The translations under genes were made by a program, and so were the position numbers. This document shows, piece by piece, positions 35,525 through 46,412 of a stretch of 64,000 nt of DNA; position 1 is the stretch's first letter, and each line of letters opens with the position of its first letter. Below the pieces are notes generated by a model, which saw nothing but the letters and a program-made list of their open reading frames with translations, searched no databases and was not told the origin of the DNA. The stretch is from Prinsepia uniflora. Lineage: Eukaryota > Streptophyta > Magnoliopsida > Rosales > Rosaceae. The stretch is taken from positions 5,978,001-6,042,000 of the forward strand of contig CM064862.1 in assembly GCA_032719365.1 (NCBI GenBank), written 5' to 3'.

Positions 35525-38500
35525 CAGGTATGCTTCCTATTTTTGGTCATCTTGCGCGTACTTTAATATACACGGGAGCTACCTATTCTTTTGTTTCGCG
35601 AGAGTATGCATTGTTAGCAGATAGAGATATCTCCGTGATTGGTTGTGATATGGGAGTCGGCACGCCGACTGGGGATATATATGTGGTCAATCAGGTGATA
35701 CGAGGTTATCCTGTGTTGATAGGGGGTGTGACCCTAGTAGCTGACCTAATATTGTTAGATTTGTATGATTTTGATGTTATCCTTGGGATGGATTGGTTGA
35801 CAACTCATCATGCATCTATCGAGTGTTTCGATAAGAGGGTGATACTCCGGAGCCCAGGATTACCAGAGGTGATATTTCAGGGAGATCGGAGAATGTTACC
35901 CGCCAAAGTCATATCAGCCCTCATGGCAGAGAGATTGTTGCGGAAAGGTTACCAGGGTTATTTGACACATGTGTTTGATGTACGGGATACCCCAGTTAGG
36001 GCCGAGGACATCCCAATCGTATGTGAGTTCCCAGATGTGTTTCCTGAGGATTTACCGGGGTTACCACCGCATAGGGAGATGGATTTCACTATTGATTTGA
36101 TCCCTGGTACACGACCTATTTCCTTGCCTCCTTATCGTATGACACCAGCTGAGTTAAGGGAATTGAAGGTGCAGTTACAAGATCTAGTGGACATGGGATT
36201 CATCCGACCGAGTGTGTCCCCATGGGGAGCCCCCGTATTATTCGTAAAGAAAAAGGAGGGCAGCTTGAGATTGTGCATGGATTATAGACAACTAAACAAA
36301 GTGACAATAAAGAATAAGTATCCTTTGCCCCGAATTGATGATTTGTTTGACCAATTAAGAGGAGCTAAATATTTTTCGAAGATTGATCTTCGTTCTAGTT
36401 ACCATCAGTTAAGGATTCGAGAAGAGGATATTCCAAAAACAGCCTTCCAGACTCGGTATAGTCATTATGAGTTTCTAGTAATGCCGTTTGGATTAACCAA
36501 TGCACCGGTGACATTTATGGATTTGATGAACCGAGTGTTCCGGAAATATCTTGATCAATTTTTCATTGTGTTTATTGATGATATTTTGGTATATTCAAAG
36601 AGTAAGAAGGCGCATGAGAAGCACCCGAGACTTGTGCTTGAGACTCTAAGGGAGAATCAGCTTTTTGCCAAATTGAGTAAGTGTCAATTTTGGTTAACCA
36701 GTGTAGGGTTTCTGGGACATGTGATTTCTGAGGAAGGAATTTGTCTTGATCCCCAGAAGATTGAGGCAGTGGCCAACTGGAAGCAGCCGACAACAGTAAC
36801 CGAAGTGAGGAGCTTTTTGGGTTTGGCCGGTTACTACAGACGTTTTGTAGACGGATTTTTTACGATTGCTGCCCCCATTGACTCGCTTGACAAGGAAGGG
36901 AGTTAAATTCATTTGGGATGAGACTTGTGAGCGGAGTTTTCAGGAATTGAAGAAACGATTGACATCCGCTCCAGTATTGGCCCTTCCAGATGATAGTGGA
37001 GAATTCGAAGTGTATACTGATGCTTCCTTACACGGATTGGGGTGTGTGTTAATGCAACATGGAAAGGTGATTGCGTATGCCTCTTGACAATTAAAAACGC
37101 ATGAACACAACTATCCTACTCATGGTCTAGAACTGGTTGCAGTGGTACATGCGCTGAAGATCTGGCGACACTATTTATACGGTGAAACATGCAGACTGTT
37201 TACGGATCATAAGAGTTTGAAGTACTTTTTCACCCAGAAGGAGCTAAATGTGAGGCAGAGAAAATGGTTAGAATTGCTTAAGGATTATGATTGCACAATT
37301 GAATACCATCCGGGAAAAGCGAATGTAGTAGTTGATGCATTGAGTCAGAAATCAGTACATTTTATAGCCCATCTGCGGATGATACATTTGCCCTTATTGG
37401 TTGAGCTTTGTAGGTCTGGAGTTATGTTGGGACTTAATAGCCAAGGTGGTTTAGTAGCGAGTTTCCAGGTGCGACCAATCCTGATTGATCAGATCATTGA
37501 TGCTCAAATTCAAGACCCTGTCTTATGTATTTTCCGAATTGAAGTCGAAGCAGGGGAACGGCATGATTATGCAGTTATTGAGGATGAAGCTTTAACAAAG
37601 GAAGGAAGATTATGTGTACCTGCAGATATAGTGTTGAAGAAGGAGATTCTGGACGAAGCCCATAGTTCTGCGTACGCTATGCATCCAGGTGGGACTAAGA
37701 TGTACCGTACGCTTCGAGAACACTATTGGTGGCCGGGTATGAAAAGAGAAATTGCTGAGTATGTGAGCAAGTGTTTGATATGTCAGCAGGTAAAAGCTGA
37801 AAGACAAAGACCCTATGGAGCATTACAACCACTTCCTATCCCAGAATGGAAATAGGACCATATAACCATGGACTTTGTGTTTAAACTTCCGAGGACGCCC
37901 AGAGGCCACGATGGAGTTTGGGTGATTGTGGACAGACTTACCAAGTCAGTGCATTTCTTACCTGTGAAGGAAGACTTTCAGATGACCCAGTATGCTAACT
38001 TATTCATTAATAAGATCATCCGGTTACATGGCACACCTGCCTCCATTGTCTCGGATCGAGATCCACGATTCACATCTAGATTTTGGCAGAGTCTACAGGA
38101 AGCTTTTGGGACCAGATTACATTTTAGTACAGCGTTTCACCCTCAGACATACGGACAGTCGGAACTGACCATCCAGACCTTGGAAGATATGATGAGAGAT
38201 TGTGTTCTGCAATTCCAGGGTACTTGGGAGTCACATTTACCAATGATGGAATTCGCCTACAACAATAGTTAACAAACAAGTATTGGGATGGCACCGTATG
38301 AAGCCTCATATGGACGACAGTGCAGAACCCCTTTGTGTTGGACGGAAGTGGGCGAAAGAAAATTGTCCAAGTCCGAACTGATAGACCTGACGACAGAGAA
38401 AGTTAAGCTCAACAGGAATAGACTCAAAGCAGCCAAGGATAGACAAAAGAGCTACGTCGACCGTAGGATCAGGGATCTTGAATTTGCAGTAGAAGATTGG

Positions 38501-38908
38501 GTCTTCCTGAAGTTATCTCCTTGGAAAGGCATAGTACGATTTAGCAGGCGTGAGAAATTGAGCCCCCGTTTCATTGGTCCATATGAGATTATTTAACGGA
38601 TCGGCCGAGTTGCTTACAGACTCGCATTACCTTCAGAGTTTTCCAGAGTTCATAATGTATTCCTTGTGTCAATGCTGCGGAAATATGTGTATGATGAGTC
38701 TCATGTATTAGAAGAGCAGCCCATTGAGCTCAGGGAAGACCTAAGCTTTGAGGAACAACCTGTGTAGATCTTGGATCGAAAGGATAAGGTGCTTCGCCGA
38801 AAAACGATTCCCCTAGTGAAAGTTCTTCGGAGAAATTAGAACGTAGAAGAGGCTACCTGGGAACCCGAACATCAGATGCGAGAACAGTATCCGTATTTGT
38901 TTCCTTGA
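35518..38908 (+). pseudogene. pol of Ty3 element C (protease, RT, RNase H, integrase), dead
   Basis: Order is protease, reverse transcriptase, RNase H, integrase: Ty3/gypsy order. Visible are the RT motifs LRLCMDYRQLN, VMPFGLTNAP and FIDDILVYS, an RNase H start FEVYTDASLHGLG, a zinc-binding integrase N-terminus (H...H...CLICQ), integrase core IVSDRDPRFTS, and a C-terminal ATWEPE-type segment as in chromoviruses of the Del/Tekay group. Breaks: a frameshift near 36871-36876 (a run of five C), and stops at 37085-37087, 37853-37855, 38270-38272 and 38594-38596, with two more before the end at 38906-38908. The protease has Tyr where the catalytic Asp is expected (YTGATYSF). pol overlaps the gag end by 7 nt in another frame. 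Confidence 0.92.
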
Positions 38909-38930
38909 AATTTCGGGGACGAAATTTCCT

Positions 38931-38942
38931 AAGGGGGGAAGG
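38931..38942 (+). other. Polypurine tract of element C
   Basis: AAGGGGGGAAGG, one base before TGTAACGCCCCG of the 3' LTR. The position and composition are those of a plus-strand primer. Confidence 0.88.
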
Positions 38943-38943
38943 T

Positions 38944-39098
38944 TGTAACGCCCCGAAAATCCAAAGAATGTAAAATATTAAAATAATATGTAAAGTGTCC
39001 CGGTAAAAAAGTCAACATTTTTGTCCTTATAGGGCAAAACCGTCATTTCCATACAATTATTTTAAATTCATTTTTCTATAATTTCCAGGGCGTTATAT
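38944..39098. mobile_element. 3' LTR start of element C folded onto an inverted LTR start
   Basis: 38944-38995 is the first ~52 bases of the 3' LTR (TGTAACGCCCCG...). From 38996 to 39098 the sequence is instead the reverse complement of the first ~100 bases of a related LTR, ending CCAGGGCGTTATA. The rest of the 3' LTR is missing, and LTR B sequence follows within a few bases. Confidence 0.75.
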
Positions 39099-39104
39099 CC
39101 GGCC

Positions 39105-41001
39105 ACCCAGTCTACCCAGATAGGAAATGAACATGCTTTTTGGGCCATTGAAATTGTAATGTTGAGAGTTTCAATTTAGACTAATTGCATGTTGTTTCTT
39201 TGTCGAGGACTGATCGAGATTGGAGTTTAAGTATTCTACGTGGGCTCTAGATAATTTTGAGGGTTTAGGCTTTAGATTCAAACTCCGAGAGGTAAAATTT
39301 CGAAACCCAGGGCTAATTGCGAGTCTATAGGTGGAATTCTGGTTGAAATCAGCGATGTCCTATAATCCAACCTCCATGGACGATCGCGACATCGACGGTC
39401 CAGTCGTCATTTCCGGCGAAACTCTAGCGACTAAATCGGTCATTAACTTTGACTGACACAGTCAAATTTTGACAAAATATGCTAACGTTGTTAGCATATT
39501 CCGTTAAATACTACTGTCGTCATCATATTCTGTTAAATACTAACGATGTCAAAACTAGCCTAACGTCGTTGAAGTCTAACAAAATATTATGATTCAGTCA
39601 GAATATTCCATTAGACTTGACAAAATATTCTACCAGGGTGACAAAATTTTCTATAGTGAATATTCCAACAAATATTCCATATAAAACATTCCAAGGAATA
39701 TTCTATAGGGAATACTCTAGTGCATGAGGGCACGTGAGCACACGTGGCTGGCGCGTGTGACCTCCAATTGGCACATTGCAATGCGTGAGGTGACTTTTCG
39801 ACCTCTAACCGGTGCGTGGAGGCTGTTTTTCGTGGGCCTAATTTTGGGACGATTTGAACTGTCTAAGTACACTTTTAGTTTGTTTAGAGTCATTTTAGTC
39901 AATTTTTGGTCGGATTCGTTTAGGATTGTGACAAGCTTGGAGCTTACGTGGCTTAACATGTTGGGTGATTTCGACTCCCCGACTAGTTTGTGGGTGGATA
40001 ACCTTTACTTATTATTTTTTTTTTTTGATTTATTTTTTTTATGTTTTTACATACTTGTTTATGATTCATTAAGCATGATTATTTATGATTTTACTTAATG
40101 ATTTCCCGTGCACACTTGTTTATGATTTTACATGATGATTTCCCGAGTATGATTAATTTGTTTTAAGATTGCATATGCATGTATGGTTAGTTTTGATGGT
40201 GGTAAGTGCATTGATGTCATAGGACAGTTATTTGAGATAGTGATTATAGAACCACCTAGGAATCACACATATCTCAGGTACTCGTCTGAATGGCCACAAG
40301 TCAGTCTCCATGTGACTGTTCACCCTTGCTGCTCGTAATACTAGTTAAATAGCATCAGCCTATCCCCAAGCTCTAGGGAACATGAGATTACCAGTGCTTA
40401 GCACTCAGCTTTTACGTGGTCGAGGTACACGAGCAAATTATAGACACCCAGCCTGGCATGAGTGTATGCATCAAGCAATTCATGAGCATTAAATTGTGGT
40501 TCATGCATACTTTATTCTTACTCGGGGATGACTTTTGAGATTTATGATTATTTTAATGCAAGTTAAAAGTTTTGATTTCAAGTTTGGGGAAAATTTGAGG
40601 GGTTAAATTTTTTAATAAATTGTGGTTTTACACTTAAATAAATATTATGTTCACTCGCTTTTTTGTTTTTGTTCCCCTCATGTCCTGCTGTTATTTTGCG
40701 TACTTTGAAGAGTTTATGGTAGCTGCTCTAACATTCACACTAGTAGTATGGGACTGCGTAAGAAATCAGGATAATTCAGTTAGTTACTTCAAATTCATGA
40801 TCATCATTAGTGTACTATGCTCTAAACTTCCATTACCGCGATGAAATGCTAATTGATTTTTACTAATTACGTTTCACACAACCTCTTATCACACAATGTT
40901 TTAACTCTTTGGTTTTCATCATCTGGACGTCACCGTCCCAATGTCGGCCATAACGCCTCGATCTTGGCATCCTAGTGGATTTTTTGGGTCGGGGTGTTTC
41001 A
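39105..41001 (+). mobile_element. Second copy of LTR 'B', 5'-truncated
   Basis: Matches 25600-27654 in order: GAACATGCTTTTTG, TTGAGGGTTT, the AATATTCC-rich block, a GTGGGTGGATAACCTT hinge, TAGTGTACTATGCTCTA, and an end at GGGGTGTTTCA. It lacks the first ~470 bases of LTR B. It is probably the 3' LTR of element B, with element C and Cassandra lying between the two LTRs. Confidence 0.7.
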
Positions 41002-42356
41002 ATTTGACCTCATAAAATAAGTTATACTCTCTCTAGACTAAAACTCTCACCTCTTTCTACATTCTAGTTTCCCCTTAAGGCTACATTCTAGTCTTCCTCT
41101 AAAACTCAAGGCCTAATGTAATTTTACAAACAATTATATTACTAATGACAAGAGTATTCCACTGTGAACGTATCCCAATTCAGGTGAACCATGTACACCC
41201 TCGTGTTCTATGTGTGCACACGATCTTCATGGATGTTAGTCTATTTATTGCATCAACAAAGCTATTGGTGATTCCCAAACTGTTTTCGAAGAAGTTTTCC
41301 GCCACCTCTCATGTGGCTTTTTCATCTTTTTGTTTGTCCCTGCACTCTTTGGGTTTTATTCTCCTTTCTAATACTCTCTCGACTGGCACCCTATCACTTA
41401 GACATCATTCTTCATCTACAAATATCATTTCCCTCTTCCTCAACCCTCTATATTTTTCTTGGCTAAGATTGTTTGATGGTGGTGGTAGTGGTGGTGATGG
41501 ACTGATGGTAGTGGTGGTGCTAATAATGGCTACTATAATATTGTAATGGCCTCATACTTAGTATTATATGTATTTTATTTCTTTAATTTTCAGTTATATT
41601 CTTAAAAAATAAACAAACTATTATGTCATGTGTTTTCATTTTCCAAATTATCATCAAACGCGTTTTATAATAGTTTTTGTTTCTGTAAATTGAAAAACTA
41701 TCATGCAAAACGTCATAAAAAATGCCCTTGACTTTTGTATTTCAATTTGGTTAAGCACCCTTGTTTTTAGTTGCACTTGTTTTTGGGCTTCTCGAATTTG
41801 ATCTTGTAATGCTTTCTTGCTTGGATACGAATTTATCATTCAAAATAATAGAAGAGTAAATGTTTTCAAGTATTTTGTTAAAACAAAAATTGAAGCTTAG
41901 TAGTTTACTTGGATTGTTTGTCAAAAATTATGGGTTTATTTGATATGGTTTTGCAAAATGATTATAAAATATTATTCTGTAAAACAAAAAAAGAACAAAA
42001 TCTCATTTTTAATATTTGAGAATGAAAAAATGAAAAACTTATTTGGTATAAATATAAAAAAATTAAAAAAGAGTAAATAAGCATTAGACAATGATTTCCA
42101 AACATAAATTTTGAGATAACAACGTGGAAATGATAATAATAGAGATAATGGTGGTGTGATGGGGTAGAGGTAGAGGTGGGGATGATGGTGAGAGGTGGCA
42201 ATGGCGACGATAATGGGAGGAGGTGGTGGTGGTGGTGGTAGTAATGAAAGGGTGGTGGCAGTGGTGGATGTGGCGATGGTGAGGGTGTCGATGGCAGAAG
42301 TGATGGGGTAGTGTTGGTGGTGATGGCAGTGAAGGAGTGGCGGTGGCGGTGGCAGT
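41002..42356. other. Non-coding region with GGT-rich stretches, target of LTR insertions
   Basis: AT-rich with GGTGGTGGTAGTGG-type stretches at 41471-41520 and 42120-42356. The segment 41470-41600 resembles 49935-50080 (TGGTGG repeats followed by GGCTA, AATATT and a CTTAGTA block). No gene seen. Confidence 0.5.
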
Positions 42357-45300
42357 TGTAACGACCCATCCCGGAATTCGGGATTAGGTTAGTAACTAAT
42401 CATGATTAATGAGGGTTAATCGATGTTTAGTTTGGTGGAATCGGACGAACGATGCAAAATGACCGTTTTGCCCCTAGTCGTGGGTAAAACGTTGACTTTT
42501 TATTCGGGCGGTCAAATGTACTTTGACCAATGACCGCGACGTAGTTTGGGACGTCACAAGTTCATAGACAGGTGGCACGTTCGATTCCGACGTTCGAGGC
42601 GAAAGTTATGACGTTCGGAAGCCCAAGGGCATTTTCGTAATTTGGACGAAATAAGGGAAAATGTTGACTTTTTGATCGGGAGGTCCGATGGCCGATGACC
42701 GAGGACCGTTAGGATGGTCTCGATGCCCCGAGTACAACGACAGGCGGCACACAGAAAATGGACATCGGGTGACCAAGTTACGGGTCACGGATAATGAGGG
42801 GCATTTTGGTAAATTGCCAAGTGAGGGCAAAATGGTAATTTCCTGCAGAGGAGCTGTTTGAACCGTGAAACAGAGGGAAGCACCCGTGTCGTGTGTGTCT
42901 GAAATCCAACAATTATTTAACCCAAGTGGTCTGATCAGAGGATTGTTTAACCAGGATAGTGACCTTGGGGAGTGTTAGTGGCTTTGAGGCGTGGTATGGA
43001 CAAAATGGAACAGTGCACGGGAGGGTTTGTAATGGCTTTGGGTTCTGTTTGTGGGAAACAGAATTTCATAGAAGCCAGAGAGATTCCCACGGCTTGTTTG
43101 CTGCCCGGTTTGAAAACAGAGAGATTAGGGGACATTTGGGGGTCTCTGAGGGTCATTTTGGTGAGGAAAGAACTGAGAGTTGAGAGAAAACTGAGTCGGG
43201 AGAAAACCAGAAAAAAATGGAGGGAAATTCAAAGGTCGAGTTTTGAGGTGAGTCGAGCCAAACCGTGAGTTGGATTAGCTTTCTGAGATCAATTCAAACA
43301 TGACCGTACAAAAATCGAAGGAGTTTGATCACGGTTTGCCCAGGAACCTGAGTTCCAGTTTCTGGAAAAACACAGTGTTGAGGACGACGGCTACTAGGTA
43401 ACGGCTTGTTCAATTGGTTGTGAAATTATGTTCGTCTAGGTCCCCTTAAGCTACTAGTGAAGTTAATTTGAGAACGGAACCGTGTAGGGTGAGTTCCAGA
43501 AGTCGACCAGTTCGACTGTTCGAGTCTAGGTTGATCGATCTAATGTTTGTCGAGGGTAATGTTGGATACAGACCTAAAATTAATAGATTAGAGAAGATGA
43601 TAGGATCAATAACGAGTGCGATTGATTGAGAATTGAGGGTTAACTGGTCGGGTTGAACTCGCGGGTCGAGAACCCGAATAGCAGTAGTCGGGTGAAGATG
43701 GTGACACTGTAGCAGGCGCGTGGCCTTCACGTGCAGCCACTTTGGGCGGCGCGTGGGGATTATTTTCCGATTACAATCAACATGAGATATGATCCTTTCA
43801 GTCTAATTAACATTTTATCTTTAGAGTTCGTCTTGATCGGGTGTCGTTCGGGATAGTTTCGAGGGCTCGGAAGTTAAGTCCTTAAGTTTAATTATGTCGA
43901 AAAATCCCGGAAAATTATGGGAAATTAGTTTGTTGTTAATTGAGACCTTAGTAACCCTGGGAAGTGATTTTGGACAGGATTCGAGATTTCTGGAAAATGG
44001 CGAAAATTACGGAAACGAGTGCGGCGTGAAACCGAGCCTCAAGAATGGTGTGTGAGTGGACGTTGCTTTCAAAATTTAATGCATGCATAAATATTTCCAT
44101 GATTTTTTATGATTATGATTATAAGTTGTGATTGATTTCGATTCCCGTATTTATACGTATTTTTTCTATACATACGAAATTACACGTATTTCGAGACTAT
44201 GGTCACTCTTATGCTTGATGATGGTTTAACGAAAGAATTTGCATAATTTGTGTGTATAATGTTTAATGAATGTTGTTTATGATGGTGAGTGTGACTCACG
44301 GTGTTGAAACGGGATTTTGAGATTTCTGCGATTTTCGAGATTTAGCGTATTGTGATTTGATCCAACATGAATTGTGCGTGTCATGTTTTAATAATATTTT
44401 GAATATGAATGGGAGTATGATTTACGATGTTGACACGTTTTTCGCGATTGTTCCGGATTTTGCACGTTTTACGAGTTTATGAGTATGTTTTGATTGGACC
44501 GTGATTTTGGTGATTATGATTGTGGTTTTGATGTTTTGCTAATGAGATTTGAGAAATTAAGTGATTTCAAGGAATTAAAAAGGGATTTTGAAAAAGGTGA
44601 TTTCGGGCTTGATGCTCGGGGCATAAAAGTAATTTTGATAAACGAGATTTCGGTTTTCGGAAGTTGAAATCGGATTCTTGGTTTGGGTTCGGGATGATGC
44701 TTCCGGATGCTGGCTTACGGAATCATTATTGCGAATTCGAATTCGGGAATGGAAAAGGATTTAATAAAGTGATTTTGGTATGGTTATACATGCCCCGTGT
44801 TTAATGATAATTTGATTATGTTTGTGGAGTATGATTTGGGGAATTGAATGTGGAAATTCGGACCATGGGTCCTGTTGTGAAAAATGTGATTTCGGGATAG
44901 GTCCCGCGTTGTTGTGATTGAAAACTGTTTTGGGTTTAAAGACCCGGGTGCTATTGCTGGAGCACGTTTTGAGTTTAAAGACTCGGTTAATTGATGACGG
45001 GGGAGGGCCCTTAATGAGTTTAAAGACTTGTGAGTTTAAAGACTCGGTTATTGTGATACCCACGAGGCCTATTGATTATGTTCTGAGTTTAAAGACTCGT
45101 TGATATCCCGGGAAGGCCTGATTATGCGCATGGTTTTGAGTTTAAAGACTCGGGCGCACTTGATATCCAGCAAACTGATTGATTGTGATTCATTGATATT
45201 CTATGTTGTTCGAATGTGTTGGGCAGTGGCCCGCTTTTATGGTTGATGGTTTTGGATTATGTCGTGTTCTTGGGTTTGATTCGTGGTTTTGGGCTGAGGC

Positions 45301-45722
45301 CCGGTGTTTATGATTGCGGGCTAGTTCCCGATGGTTGAGAAAGGAAAAAATGATGTCGAGTTTCATACGAGTTTCCTTATGTTGGAATTTGATAAAAGGA
45401 TTTCTTATGTTGAAAATGTAACGGTTTGAGAAACGGTTTTTGTATGCATGCATTGGTTTTACGCGGAGGGTAAAAGCGTCTTTTGTAACTGTTTTTATAA
45501 GCTGATTTTATTTTTGTCCACTCACACCTTTTGGTTTTTATTGACCCTCCAGGTCGTGGCGCGTTGTTCGAGGCTGATCGAGAGGCGGAGGCATGAGTAA
45601 GCTCGTGTGGCTATCCCTGGTCTGGCACTTACTGAGGGTAACTTGGGTATTTCAGTCGACTTGCCAGACGGGAGCAGGACCGGGCATGGTTATCGATGCC
45701 CCTTTCGGTGGCGGTCCTGCCA
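42357..45722 (+). mobile_element. Solo LTR 'D' (3.4 kb) with target duplication GCAGT
   Basis: Starts TGTAACGACCCATCCCGG and ends GCGGTCCTGCCA. GCAGT flanks it at 42352-42356 and 45723-45727. Two U3 modules are exactly 172 bp apart (GACAGG at 42567 and 42739). No primer site or coding domain lies inside the duplications. The 3' half carries many dyads (44860-45330). Confidence 0.88.
44860..45330 (+). repeat. Dyad cluster in LTR D
   Basis: GGACCATGGGTCC (44860), CGGGATAGGTCCCG (44893), GGGTTTAAAGACCC (44932), GAGTTTAAAGACTC (44971, 45032, 45085, 45138), GAGTTTAAAGACTT (45016), GGGCAGTGGCCC (45221), GGGCTGAGGCCC (45291) and CGGGCTAGTTCCCG (45317). Arms differ between units but nearly all remain complementary. 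Confidence 0.85.
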
Positions 45723-45741
45723 GCAGTGGCAGTGCCATTGG

Positions 45742-46412
45742 TGACAGGACCCACTCCAATGGAGCTTTGATAATCGTGCCCGGTCCTACTCCCGTCTGAC
45801 ACCTCGAACAATGTACCTGAAATGCCCTGAACCACAATTTGTCATACAAGGGATATATAGTTCTCAATATATATATATATATATATCAAACGAATTCTAT
45901 TGTCGTGGAGTTACCGCCCACATCCAACCCACTAACCCCGGAGGAAACAGAAGAATGAAACACGGGTTACTTCTGAGCCTTAAACCAACAATTGGTTCTA
46001 TTCAAGCCTGTTATGATACCTTAGTACCTTAAATATACTATTTAAAAATCAATTGGGTTTTTTTTTAGACTTTCAAGAGCTCAGGACGTTCATTATAGTC
46101 TACTAGGGACACTAATTCCCGAACATATGGTAGTACCCATAAATAAACTCTAATTTCAACACAAAATGCACCAATAGGGCTGTAAGGAGGAAATGAGTAT
46201 TTTTCATATTGATCAGACTTCCAGAGAACCACGCACGTGCCCCCACATGTCGCCATGGCTTTAGAAGGCTTCACGTGTATGCGCGCACAGTCACAGACAT
46301 ACTCGCCTGCAACCTCCATCGGGATCCGTGGATCAACCCGAATCTCTAAAATGGGTACCCGCGACCCGATTCCCTATTCCCCCCAATTCTCATCCATACA
46401 ACTCAATCGAAC
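45742..46412 (-). mobile_element. LTR 'H', left part, interrupted by a solo LTR
   Basis: Starts TGACAGGACCCACTCC on the plus strand, the complement of an LTR 3' end. It is preceded by ATTGG (45737-45741); ATTGA follows the other end at 49935-49939. It includes an (AT)n run at 45871-45886 and stops at CGAAC, where solo LTR A' is inserted. Without the insertion H is about 1.5 kb, shorter than the other LTRs. Confidence 0.65.

Noticed and set aside
41962..42369. A His/Pro-rich 135-codon frame (minus)
   Set aside because: Translation of a GGT/CCA-rich microsatellite-like region that runs into the LTR D terminus.
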